DNA of 64,000 bases from Pseudomonas helmanticensis. Lineage in GTDB: Bacteria; Pseudomonadota; Gammaproteobacteria; Pseudomonadales; Pseudomonadaceae. Position numbers and translations under genes: made by a program. The notes under the pieces are model-generated. The model ran no database searches, was not told the DNA's origin, and saw only the letters and a list, made by a program, of their open reading frames with translations. The stretch lies in contig NZ_FXUY01000001.1 in assembly GCF_900182985.1 (NCBI RefSeq), positions 1,550,001 to 1,614,000 of the forward strand, read 5' to 3'. The first letter of the stretch is position 1. Each line of letters starts with the position of its first letter. Shown one piece after another: positions 38,501 to 44,069 of the stretch.

Positions 38501-39088
38501 GAGCACCGCCCAGTTCGCTTGCTGAGCGAATTCGACCGTGGTGTTGCGCCCGACGTTGAAGGTTTCCCAGTTGAGGATCGCCTTGTCGGCGGTCTGCTCG
38601 ATCTTCACCGTGGTCTTGCCATCGGCCTGAGTCTGTTGCGGGCCCTTGGCGTTCTGCCAACCCTGGGCGAGGCTGTTATCGACTTTCAAACCGCCCTCAC
38701 CCAGACCGTCCGGCACAAACTGCACCGTGCCCAAGGCGGCAGCACGCCCGGCCGCCTGCGCCGCTTGTTGTGCGGCAATCGCGGCAACGGTGTTGTTCAA
38801 GGTCTGGATCGAACGCTGCAATTGCTGATTGGCTTTTTGTTGTTGAGCCAGCGGTGGCGTCATGCCCGGCAAACCGCCCATGCTCGGCCGTGCCGCCGCG
38901 GCTTGCTGCGCTGCGCCCTTGGCAGCAAACCAGCTCGAACTGAACGCCGTCTGCGCCTGCGCACTGCCCGCCACCAGACACAACGCCACGGCGTGCGCCA
39001 ACGGCTTGAGCAGCCACAGCGTCGGCTCCACAGCTTCACGCCTGGAGGACAGAACACGGGTACGACGACGGGATGGGCGAGCGAGCAT
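26591..39088 (-). CDS. Giant filamentous-haemagglutinin-type TpsA exoprotein (PdtA-like)
   Basis: About 4165 residues, a two-partner-secretion exoprotein. A long basic signal sequence (MLARPSRRRTRVLSSRR... ending GSAQA, about 45 residues) is followed by an extra helical segment. The TPS domain (about residues 120-370) carries 'MLVNRNGIVFSGSSQVNVRN', the NPNGI-type motif. Thousands of residues of beta-helix-forming repeats follow, and the C-terminal ~500 residues look like the DUF3739 region. Cysteines are few, in two small pairs (CDVQVGSC, CEVQPDLC) and CTTTVC. Size and neighbours (DING protein, type II secretion) resemble PdtA of P. aeruginosa, a phosphate-starvation TPS protein. No TpsB partner lies in this window. 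GTG 39091, with AAGGA seven bases upstream, is an equally good start. Confidence 0.92.
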   Translation of the reverse strand: MLARPSRRRTRVLSSRREAVEPTLWLLKPLAHAVALCLVAGSAQAQTAFSSSWFAAKGAAQQAAAARPSMGGLPGMTPPLAQQQKANQQLQRSIQTLNNTVAAIAAQQAAQAAGRAAALGTVQFVPDGLGEGGLKVDNSLAQGWQNAKGPQQTQADGKTTVKIEQTADKAILNWETFNVGRNTTVEFAQQANWAVLNRVNDPSARASQIQGQIKGAGTVMLVNRNGIVFSGSSQVNVRNLVAAAANITDIQFRDRGLYFDSTGTQPTFTDAAGKVLVERGASIETHKPAVSTDAGGYALLLGNEVQNDGSISTAKGQAVLAAGDRFYIRKGSGTEGNTFSTTFGSEVTPGFKAGAVAGKVTNNGLIQSATGDITLAGHEVVQNGVLLASTSVSTRGTIHLLNPSTDSTGSVTLGQGSATAIMLDSSDLTALDSQRDAALTGVNANNRIRGDQSRIEIQSGGSVEFQNGSITLATGGQVAVSAQRRSVVRDGAMIDVSGALGVKVAMENNNIKINVQGNEQRDASINREKGALNSNDVWVDVRELVYVPAGTNGYATDRWYTAGGLLEVGGYLGTQGHSIGEWMAQGGTVSFAGNDVVTEKGSLINLSGGTLDVQSGQIRQSWLRGADGKLYEVSRAPGDLLYTGLYKGYEDSSERWGQTSYFYNPLIAPRSRFESGYTVGRDAGQLVIATANAVLDGQMIGEVYQGERQNQAPKPVLDGYEQSQTALARRAQLIVGSYDPTYVAAASGLLYTLNPTLDQVQMGSERPLAGSDLDLAGAVSDARKGKLFLDNDQLNGLRLGALKVAAKDQVVVDGALTVDNGGDITLYAPDVQIGADLTARGGSLRLGNVLNQFLSSDIADTRLTAKADKATQVNVADGVRLDTRGVWSNLRTNPDDGANLAYLNGGLVSVRSSGDIDIGAGSLLDVSSGGAVLANGKTRGGKGGDLTLESSAISAPGKTHLDLAGELRGYGVTGGGTLTVQANKILVGQTDQALTDNTLQLSGDLFSKGFSAYNLIGLSGLDVAEDTAIDVTLPVFRFGDAAPNQVSGVDPQTALELWTPTLFQENPTKGLLTQRAGASLTLQGGASLIGLIDAANSPLTLGRGSRVSVDPGQSIKLRGAGQITVEGELNAWGGTIDIRQQQFGAINPGTSNQVADSTAHNRSIWIGEQAVLDVAGRANTAIDVLGRTYGQVGKGGSIIIGGEIDPKLATATAADAYVIVRQGARIDASGTEAVLDIADQGPTRVATDGGRISLSSYNGLFMEGSLRAAAGGVGAAGGRLELALEVPLYLDSAGNAVRAPREIIIGQGSGDQKLSANLRPGNGDDSLRYGQTRLSADELMAGGFDNLSLLSNGLLSFDGDVNLHMNQSLNLYAGALSLAENSTDAARIDLRAPYLRLSGVGTYFEAPTMTRPRVTLNPTNRLSQATFNASANLLDVGNGLSFGTQGAILQQQGPAVAYSRRAFGLVSLDSSGDLRFLAPNDRAEKTRLWTPGDLNLGAAQIYPATGVQADVRAGYQGADRANEHTLRISGRGAAPAAVPYSVFGSLSLTAGTIEQGGVIRAPLGLITLGDDVLTATREVRLLPGSMTSVSAAGLVMPYGGTTDGIDYRYNDKSVILNGITGQTNGVVVNSQYIDVQGGATLDLSGGGDLRGAGFVSGRGGSTDARLNPLVRNAADGTFSLPGLASNPVYAIVPGNQSVYAPVVAEAAAVDPRVGQQITLGAGVPGLAAGTYTLLPSSFALLPGAFRVEVNAQATPSGTTPALQLRNGSWTSSGQMSIANTALRDSLASQVILTSADVLRRYSQYNETSLTQFIYSDAARRGVPRALAPMDGKTLDLRLNAGGEQDIALQFNGQALFKAAEGGFTGTAVLRGGNAGANFEILGAGHAPTADFDGVSVYADTLNNLNAGRLSIGAMPNVMYGNSANIIGFLGTSKDIVLREGAILSAPEVLLRTTSTLGGITVEAGAGINTLGRGDVAYDSTAGYFYQPDQSSLLLASNGWTHVLAPKAASGISGGGSIRIGVCTTTVCSNPAILYSDGSLTAATDNQFELDEAVRFGTRHLALSVGSVNAGSAEALTAAGSRVPAGLMLNQNVLNRLLRGDTQYGAPALETLSLTTRDAFNFYGSVSLDTLDPQTGQSKLQNLLLVTPAIYGWGDASDVASIRTANLIWNGATQSPGGVITAGAGTGSGTLDIQAQRIELGYDSMPQASGLDQNNRLALGFANVNLTASDRITANHKGSLAVYQEQGTYDPVKGYRYSGGNLNLRTPLLTGEAASVSVLKAGNNLTLSGGGAAGVADALGAELNLEARNIVLDSRIALASGKLTVKSEGDLTLGNAAVLDMAGRTLPFNDVNKYSWGGDVSLYSANGDIRQAAGSRIDLSAKNHQAGNLTATALGDAAGTVDLQGEILGGSSGYYDAGGTLVPYKAGSVDIRAQNLGGDATAQFAALNQRLNAGQVFGSRSLQLKQGNLVIGDGLKAGDINVSVDNGSLTVAGLIDASGERVGNIRLAAKNGMTLAGNSVLDAHGRVLRVDSYGKIIDAPNRATVELNSGEGVLTLASGARIDLRHGTDALPGFLAGQHDGMLRGTLELNAPRLGSNDIAIDASGALTIQGARSIGLNATRRYTDARDGVDQAVSGRPYQVIDQAMLDSIHGDSNTFINAALGNNDLLQRKLAGLNNAAYADAFHLRPGVEIASKTADGDLVVEGDLDLSGYRYASLNPHTRLNPAVYGSGEAGNLVIRAGGNLDIYGSINDGFAPPPETQDDAGWKLIAGVQPFGADLIVPGSGVSLAEGTQFPIGATLNYDVTIQGAVLASGTLLPTQAVLAEAYTFSAGTVLAGAIHDASGSLLYATGTLFSDSVTVPANSRLGAGIRLNKATSLQAMNWPKGVPLPGVYNADLQSVSGVRLSGSLALLRGSLIPSMTDVKLADGTSLIELRPFTGDQQGKNWAVASMLPSGSASWSMRVVAGADLGAADSRAVRPLTTEGNLHLADTHYGVKVTTSAGKLVWTADNPFGFAEFEPVPDEYLPLCDVQVGSCAPMARWVWAPGSGMGADYEPVPEDFQIICEVQPDLCIGNNPGKSANAHTQMFSVLRTGTGDLDLIAAGNLSMDSPFGVYTAGTQSASVDPLYNQKRGHLSDSDSVLGTAGVDYEKWVNGGADSLYQAWYPQLGGNLTINAGGSVSADSVGKKALSSGGGFREQIASASVGNWLWRQGTGNPDVPTAWWINFGSYATQLMTADGNTEPYLMGFTGFGTLGGGNISLRAGGDAGMLKPLGDAINYPRSQGLIVAVGSTGRIASDGSVQMTGGGDMDIRIGGALNPSLQARAGDNGTRAPRHDLQGALINLRGAAQLTGGALGGINLQYGAISQSHDVRETRPLDPFTSTTSNASGGLVLIPGDSGMSLSTRGDLVLGGAADPGRVRLFNASPLLDSSGNMGIGGILSGFSLWTDHTAIDLFSAGGNLTPSTQLAEVDGRLDPVSGANTSPTDGRFVYPSILRAVAAQGSIYAGPSAAYGEGNAAPTTAYSLLLAPSTAGQLELLAGDSIYAGGYAINQSGASPLAIATPFKPAFQAFSSSRVQKPLNSNYASDGVKPDANSRYPLFAFGPNSYSGLNDVQGPARFYALTGDLVGIRSGETLRFDNSKRTWYEAAGPVWMVAGRDIVASGTNLGQPTAVRPDEMGVGREGITSTGNLFVHNDPRDVSRVSAGRDILYSSFDIAGPGTLDINAGRNILMENRASITSLGSLVAGDQRPGASVVLQAGTGAQGLDYSRFIARYLNPQNLADPQASLNGQPGKVVKTYLDELQSWLTLGYGFSGNAEQAQAFYAAIPSAEQAIFARQVYFAELRAGGLEYNDVDGPRQGSYLRGRNAIAALFPTTDVAGNPIRYDGDITLYGGAGVKTLFGGDIQMLTPGGGQVFGIEGAAPPSTAGIITQGSGNIQLYSQGSILLGQSRIMTTFGGSILGWSAEGDINAGRGSKTTVVYTPPKRVYDTWGNVTLSPSVPSTGAGIATLNPIAEVAPGDIDLIAPLGTIDAGEAGIRVSGKVNIAALTVVNAANISVQGKASGVPVVSAVNTGAITSASSAASSATQAAEDVARQQQAAARQNQASVFTVQVLSFGNEQLAPSRDGASRAPAPGYNPNSPVQVLGAGALDEQAKQQLTEEERGQLTL

Positions 39089-39235
39089 CACTACGAGATC
39101 CTTTTTTGATTGCCACACTTGGGTGGCCAAAGCTGCCGCAGGCCTGCAAAAACCTGCTGTTACGACATAGGCCGTTGGCGAGGGCCGCGACCGAACGGAT
39201 GTCACACAAACTTCATGTTCGAGGAGTAGTCGGGC

Positions 39236-39272
39236 AAAAAAAATGACGGCAACCCGAAGGTTGCCGTCATTT
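39236..39272 (-). terminator. Intrinsic terminator of the DING-protein gene
   Basis: A perfect stem TGACGGCAACC / GGTTGCCGTCA with a four-base loop is followed on the minus strand by a run of T. It ends transcription of the DING gene before the TpsA gene starts. Confidence 0.9.
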
Positions 39273-39291
39273 GTGTTACGGCAGTCTGAGC

Positions 39292-40398
39292 TTAAGGACG
39301 ACCGATAGCGTTGCAGACGCTGGCGTTGTTGATGTCCAGGTTGTTGCCCGACGAGTTGGTGATGAAGTTGGCGGTTACAGCGGTTTTCCAGGCGGTAGGC
39401 ACAGCGACGAATTTGTGAGCCTGAGTCGCGGCGTTATTGCCCGGGTTGCTGTAGTGGGTGGTCAGGAACGCTTTAACGTCAGCGGCCACGGCTGCATCCT
39501 TGTAGCACTGGCCGAAGATGAAGTTGGTGTAAGCAGCCAGTTTGTAACCGGAAGTCGGGTTAGGCACCACTGGCGACCAGTTGGCAGGGTTTGCGGCCTG
39601 GGCTGCAGTCGAAGGCGCGGACGCCGACAATAGTGCCAGCGTGACGTTGGCCGACGTTGGCTGAACGCCGTTTACGCGAGCAACGACAGCGTTGCTGGTA
39701 GCGTCGACACCGTCCGGACCGACATAACCGATGGAGCCATCAACCGCGTTAACGGCAGTGGCAACATCAGAAGTGTTGGCAACGCCGACCCAGCCAGTAG
39801 GCAGAGCGCCGCCACCGACGCGAGCGGCAGTGAAGGTCGAGTTGGTCACGAACTGACTCGAGCAAACCGAGTTCAGGTGACGGGTGAGGATTTCCGTAGT
39901 ACCGCTGGAAACGTTGCGATAAACCACGCGGATCGGGGTGGTGTCAGCCGTGCCCAGCAGAGCGCCCCAAGTGGTTTTAGCGCCGGAGAAAGCATCGCAC
40001 AGCTGAGCGCTGGTCAGGTTCAGAGCAGTCTGGCCGGCCTTTTTGTACGGGATGGCAACCGAAGTGGCCACCGAAGGCAGTTGGATCAGCGGGCCGTACG
40101 AACCACCGAATTCGGTGGTGTAGGTGCTGAGTTCCGAAGCGCTGAGGATCGAGTCGCTACCGGCGAAGTGCACGGTGCCGGTAGTGCCGAAGCCCGCCGG
40201 GTTGTTCTTCAGGAAAGCAGTCTTGCCACCGCCGCTACCGATGGCGGCGTAGCTGAAGTTGGCTGGCAGGATGCTGTCGGCAGAACCTTTGTACAGAGAC
40301 GCTGGCAGGGTTGCACCACCACCGGTAACGGCCATGGCTTGAGCGGAAGCCAGAGCGGCGACGGTCAGAGAGGCGGCGATCAGAGTGCGCTTGAACAT
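39292..40398 (-). CDS. DING-family phosphate-binding / alkaline-phosphatase-like protein
   Basis: 368 residues: signal peptide to about residue 22 (ending AQAMA), then 'VTGGGATLPASLYKGSAD', the signature N-terminus of PstS-superfamily DING proteins. Phosphate-site phrases 'AIGSGGGKTAFL' and 'GTVHFAGSDSILSASE' are present, plus conserved Cys pairs. In P. aeruginosa DING proteins of this locus (LapA/LapC type) are secreted by the Hxc type II system under phosphate limitation. Here the gene stands beside a type II cluster, so it is a candidate substrate. ATG 40398 has AGGAG eight bases upstream. It has its own terminator. Confidence 0.9.
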   Translation of the reverse strand: MFKRTLIAASLTVAALASAQAMAVTGGGATLPASLYKGSADSILPANFSYAAIGSGGGKTAFLKNNPAGFGTTGTVHFAGSDSILSASELSTYTTEFGGSYGPLIQLPSVATSVAIPYKKAGQTALNLTSAQLCDAFSGAKTTWGALLGTADTTPIRVVYRNVSSGTTEILTRHLNSVCSSQFVTNSTFTAARVGGGALPTGWVGVANTSDVATAVNAVDGSIGYVGPDGVDATSNAVVARVNGVQPTSANVTLALLSASAPSTAAQAANPANWSPVVPNPTSGYKLAAYTNFIFGQCYKDAAVAADVKAFLTTHYSNPGNNAATQAHKFVAVPTAWKTAVTANFITNSSGNNLDINNASVCNAIGRP

Positions 40399-40850
40399 GA
40401 AGAATCTCCTTTTCAACTGGTTTGTGAACACAGGCTTTCGGGGTTGCTTGCATGACACTGGGAAGACTCACCGGGCCCTCGCTGGCGTTGGCCGTGGTGA
40501 AGTCGCACTGAGAAATTCGCAGGTTCCGGTGACAGATAAAGGAAAAAACCTCGGGAGCTGCGAGGTGTTTCTGAAGGGATTTTCTCGGGTGTTTGCGCTG
40601 GCCGGCGGCGCGTCTGGATTGGGGGTTTGGCGGAATCGGGCTGGAGCCGTTGGCGGGTGGTTGCAAATGACAGAAAGGAGAACCCGAGGATGGTTCTTTT
40701 GAGGGTCGGGTGATGCTGAAGCCCTGGAAAAAATCTGGATTATTTATTGCCCTGACTGGCCCCTTCGCGAGCAGGCTCACTCCTACATTTGAAATGCGTA
40801 CCCCTGTAGGAGTGAGCCTGCTCGCGATGAGGCCCTGTGCAACAACACCA
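40399..40850. other. Intergenic region: DING upstream region and REP pair
   Basis: About 450 bp without a supported gene. It holds the ribosome site and presumably the promoter of the DING gene, two isolated CTGTCA(C/T) half-sites on the minus strand (40529-40535, 40667-40673) that are not spaced as a full Pho box, and an inverted REP pair of the GTAGGAGTGAGCCTGCTCGC subtype at about 40764-40830 near the gspF 3' end. Confidence 0.7.
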
Positions 40851-42059
40851 CTACTGGACCAGTTGATTGATCTCGATGATCGGCAACAACACCGCCATCA
40901 CAATCACCAACACCACCCCGCCCATGACCACAATCATCAGCGGCTCCAGCAATGCAGTCATGCCCATTGCCCGCCGCTCGATATCGCGCGACAGGGTTTG
41001 CGCCGCGCGCTCAAGCATGGGTGGTAGTGACCCGGTTTTCTCGCCGCTGGCGATCAGGTGAATCAACACCGGCGGGAAGACGTTCTCCACCCGCAACGCA
41101 GCGGCCAGATTGACCCCTTCGCGCACCTTGGCCGTAGCATCGCTGACGCTCAGGCTCAGGCGATCGTTGGACAGCGTCTGCCGTGCCGCCTCCAGTGCGC
41201 GCAACAACGGCACCCCGGCGCCGCCGAGAATCGCCAGCGTCGAGGCGAAACGCGCGGTATTCAGACCGAGGATAAACCGCCCGAATAACGGCAGTTTCAG
41301 CACCCGATGATGCCAACTCAAGCGTGCCGCTGGATTGCGCAGATACAGGCGCCAGCTCCAGAACGCGCCTGCGATGATCGCCGCACACAACCAGCCCCAC
41401 GCCCTTATGAAATCACTGGCGTTTAGCATCGCCAAGGTCAGCCCCGGCAAATCCTGCCGCGCCTGGGAAAACGCACTGACCACCTGCGGCACCACGTAAC
41501 TGAGCAAGAAAATCACGATGCCGATCGACACCAGCCCGACCACGCCCGGATAGATAAACGCGGTGAGAATCTTGCCGCGCAGGTTGTTGCGCTCCTCGAT
41601 GTAATCCGCGAGCCGCTCCATGACTTGCGCCAGATCGCCGGACTCTTCCCCGGCCGCGATCAGTGCGCGGTAGATCTCGGGAAAGTCCCGTGGCCGCGCC
41701 GCCAGTGATTCCGCCAGACGCATGCCGCTGCGCACATCGGCGCGCACAGCGCTGAGGGTGTGGGCGATGTGCTTTTTCTCGGCCTGCTCGACCGTGGCGC
41801 TGAGCGCCGCTTCCAACGGCAGACTCGCACCGAGCAGGCTCGCGAGTTGGCGTGTCGCCCAGGCCAGATCGTTGTCCGAGAGTTTGGCGCTGAACAATCC
41901 GCCGCCGTGTTGGGCGACATTGCTCTCCTTGTGCACCGACAATGCGGTCAACCCGCGCCCGCGTAATGTTGTGAAAGCGGCGCTCTGGCTGTCCGCCTCA
42001 AGGTGCCCGGATTCGATCTTGCCAGTGGCATCAGCAGCTTCAAAACGATAGCGATTCAT
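40851..42059 (-). CDS. gspF: Type II secretion inner-membrane protein GspF
   Basis: 402 residues, the polytopic platform protein of type II secretion (HxcS equivalent). Two GspF domains are visible: the first with 'LASLLGASLPLEAALSATVE' and the second with 'LAILGGAGVPLLRALEAARQ', with transmembrane segments at about 168-195, 215-240 and 370-395. It shares one base with the gspE stop, so it is coupled. It is the last of the run gspG-K-L-M-D-E-F. Confidence 0.95.
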   Translation of the reverse strand: MNRYRFEAADATGKIESGHLEADSQSAAFTTLRGRGLTALSVHKESNVAQHGGGLFSAKLSDNDLAWATRQLASLLGASLPLEAALSATVEQAEKKHIAHTLSAVRADVRSGMRLAESLAARPRDFPEIYRALIAAGEESGDLAQVMERLADYIEERNNLRGKILTAFIYPGVVGLVSIGIVIFLLSYVVPQVVSAFSQARQDLPGLTLAMLNASDFIRAWGWLCAAIIAGAFWSWRLYLRNPAARLSWHHRVLKLPLFGRFILGLNTARFASTLAILGGAGVPLLRALEAARQTLSNDRLSLSVSDATAKVREGVNLAAALRVENVFPPVLIHLIASGEKTGSLPPMLERAAQTLSRDIERRAMGMTALLEPLMIVVMGGVVLVIVMAVLLPIIEINQLVQ

Positions 42060-43465
42060 CAGGCGTCCCGTGTCACACGAAGGATTTCTTCAGGGGCGGT
42101 GGCGCCGCTGCGGATCCAGCGCTCACCGTCCTCGCGCAGGCTGAACATCCCGGCTTTCGCGGCGGATGCGCGCAAGGCCTGCTCCCCTGCCCCTTGGTGA
42201 ATCAGGGTGCGGATGTCGTCGTCGATGCAGAACAATTCGTGGATACCGGTGCGACCGCTGTAGCCGGTTTGGTTACACGCCGCGCAACCGACCGGGCGCC
42301 AGGTGCCGGGGGTTGCCGGGTCTTGCTGTTTGCATTGATTGCACAGGCGGCGCACCAGCCGCTGCGCCAGTACGCCGAGCATCGATGAGGCCAGCAGGAA
42401 CGGCTCGACACCCATGTCGATCAGGCGGTTGACCGCTGACACGGCGTCGTTGGTGTGCAAGGTCGCCAACACCAGGTGACCGGTCAGCGAGGCTTGCACA
42501 GCGATTTGTGCGGTTTCGAGGTCGCGGATCTCGCCGATCATGATGATGTCCGGGTCTTGGCGCAGAATTGCCCGCAGTGCGAGGGCGAAGGTCATGTCGA
42601 TCTTGGCGTTGACCTGAATCTGGCTGATGCCTGGCAGGTCGTATTCAACGGGATCTTCAACGGTGAGGATGTTGCTGGTACTCGCATCGAGCCGCGCCAG
42701 TGCCGCGTAGAGACTGGTGGTCTTGCCGCTACCAGTGGGACCGGTGACCAGGACGATGCCGTGGGGCTGGCGGATCAGGTGATCGAGTTTGGCCAGCACT
42801 TGCGCGTCCATGCCCAGGGTTTCCAGGTGCAGGCGTCCGGCCTGTTTGTCGAGCAGGCGCATCACCACGCGTTCGCCATGGCCTGTCGGTACGGTGGACA
42901 CGCGTATGTCGATCGGCCGACCGGCCACGCGCAGAGCGATGCGACCGTCCTGCGGCAGGCGTTTTTCGGCGATGTCGAGTTGCGCCATGATCTTGATCCG
43001 CGAGACCAGCGCGCCGTGCAGAGCCTTGCGCGGCGAGACCACGTCACGCAGGGTTCCGTCGACGCGATAGCGCACCACCGAATGGGTTTCGAAGGGTTCG
43101 ATGTGGATGTCGCTGGCCTCATCACGCGCGGCTTGCGTGAGCAGTGCGTTGATCATGCGGATCACCGGCGCGCCGTCCTGGGTGTCGAGCAGGTCGGTGA
43201 TTTCCGGCATGTCCTGCATCAGCCGATCGAGATCGACCTCGTTTTCCGCCGCGCCGACCACCGCCGCTGCGCTGCCTGTGTCGGCGTAAGCGGCCGCGAG
43301 CAAACCGTCGAGTTCGTCATCACGCACCCGCTCCAGCCGCGCCGCACCGAACTGACGGCGCACTTCACTGATCGACCAACCCGGCGTCGACGGACACACC
43401 GTCAACACCCCATCACACAACAAAACCCGCTGCGCCTTGGCCCAGGCATAGGGCAAAACACTCAT
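42059..43465 (-). CDS. gspE: Type II secretion ATPase GspE
   Basis: 468 residues: Walker [14 protein letters not shown] near residue 240, Asp and His boxes ('[16 protein letters not shown]', '[16 protein letters not shown]'), and the tetracysteine zinc-binding loop (CNQCKQ...CAACNQ) of GspE proteins. It drives pseudopilus assembly. The N-terminal N1 region is short or diverged. It lies 604 bp downstream of gspD; that gap is filled by duplicated repeats, so it may need its own promoter. Confidence 0.95.
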   Translation of the reverse strand: MSVLPYAWAKAQRVLLCDGVLTVCPSTPGWSISEVRRQFGAARLERVRDDELDGLLAAAYADTGSAAAVVGAAENEVDLDRLMQDMPEITDLLDTQDGAPVIRMINALLTQAARDEASDIHIEPFETHSVVRYRVDGTLRDVVSPRKALHGALVSRIKIMAQLDIAEKRLPQDGRIALRVAGRPIDIRVSTVPTGHGERVVMRLLDKQAGRLHLETLGMDAQVLAKLDHLIRQPHGIVLVTGPTGSGKTTSLYAALARLDASTSNILTVEDPVEYDLPGISQIQVNAKIDMTFALALRAILRQDPDIIMIGEIRDLETAQIAVQASLTGHLVLATLHTNDAVSAVNRLIDMGVEPFLLASSMLGVLAQRLVRRLCNQCKQQDPATPGTWRPVGCAACNQTGYSGRTGIHELFCIDDDIRTLIHQGAGEQALRASAAKAGMFSLREDGERWIRSGATAPEEILRVTRDA

Positions 43466-43484
43466 CTAAAACCCTCCCGATCCC

Positions 43485-44066
43485 CTGTAGGAGCTGCCGC
43501 AGGCTGCGATCTTCTGATCTGTGCCCGGTTGAGTCCGTCGAAGAGCAAAGTCAAAAGATCGCAGCCTTCGGCAGCTCCTACAGGTCCGGAATCTGTGGCG
43601 AGGGGGCTTGCCCCCGCTGGGCTGCGCAGCGGCCCCAAAATCCGCAATCCAGTTTCGTCAGGCATACCGGGTACACCGCACTTGCGGGTGCTTCGCCCCC
43701 GAACGGGGGCAAGCCCCCTCGCCACAGTTGGCATTCCACTCATGGTGGTAGGCGTCATTGAATCGGCACCATCTTCGACTGCAAACCAACCCCGATCCCC
43801 TGTAGGAGCTGCCGCAGGCTGCGATCTTTTGATCTGTGCCCGGTTGAGTTCGCCGAAGAGCAAAGTCAAAAGATCGCAGCCTTCGGCAGCTCCTACAGGT
43901 CCGGAATCTGTGGCGAGGGGGCTTGACCCCGCTGGGCTGCGCAGCAGCCCCAAAATCCGCAATCCAGTTCCCACAGACATACCGGGTACACCGTGCTTGC
44001 GGGGGCTTCGTCCCCGAACGGGGGCAAGCCCCCTCGCCACAGTTGGCATTCCACTCATGGATGTGG
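43485..44066. repeat. 315-bp REP composite, tandemly duplicated, between gspD and gspE
   Basis: A unit with an inverted REP pair and a second palindromic module (GGCGAGGGGGCTTGCC ... GGCAAGCCCCCTCGCC) occurs twice head to tail, with REP starts at 43485 and 43800 (period 315 bp). The copies differ by scattered substitutions. This explains the whole gap between the two secretion genes; no real coding frame is present, although long spurious frames cross it. Confidence 0.9.
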
Positions 44067-44069
44067 GGG

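Noticed and set aside
40529..40673. CTGTCA half-sites upstream of the DING gene as a Pho box
   Set aside because: No pair with the required 4-bp spacing; kept only as half-sites.
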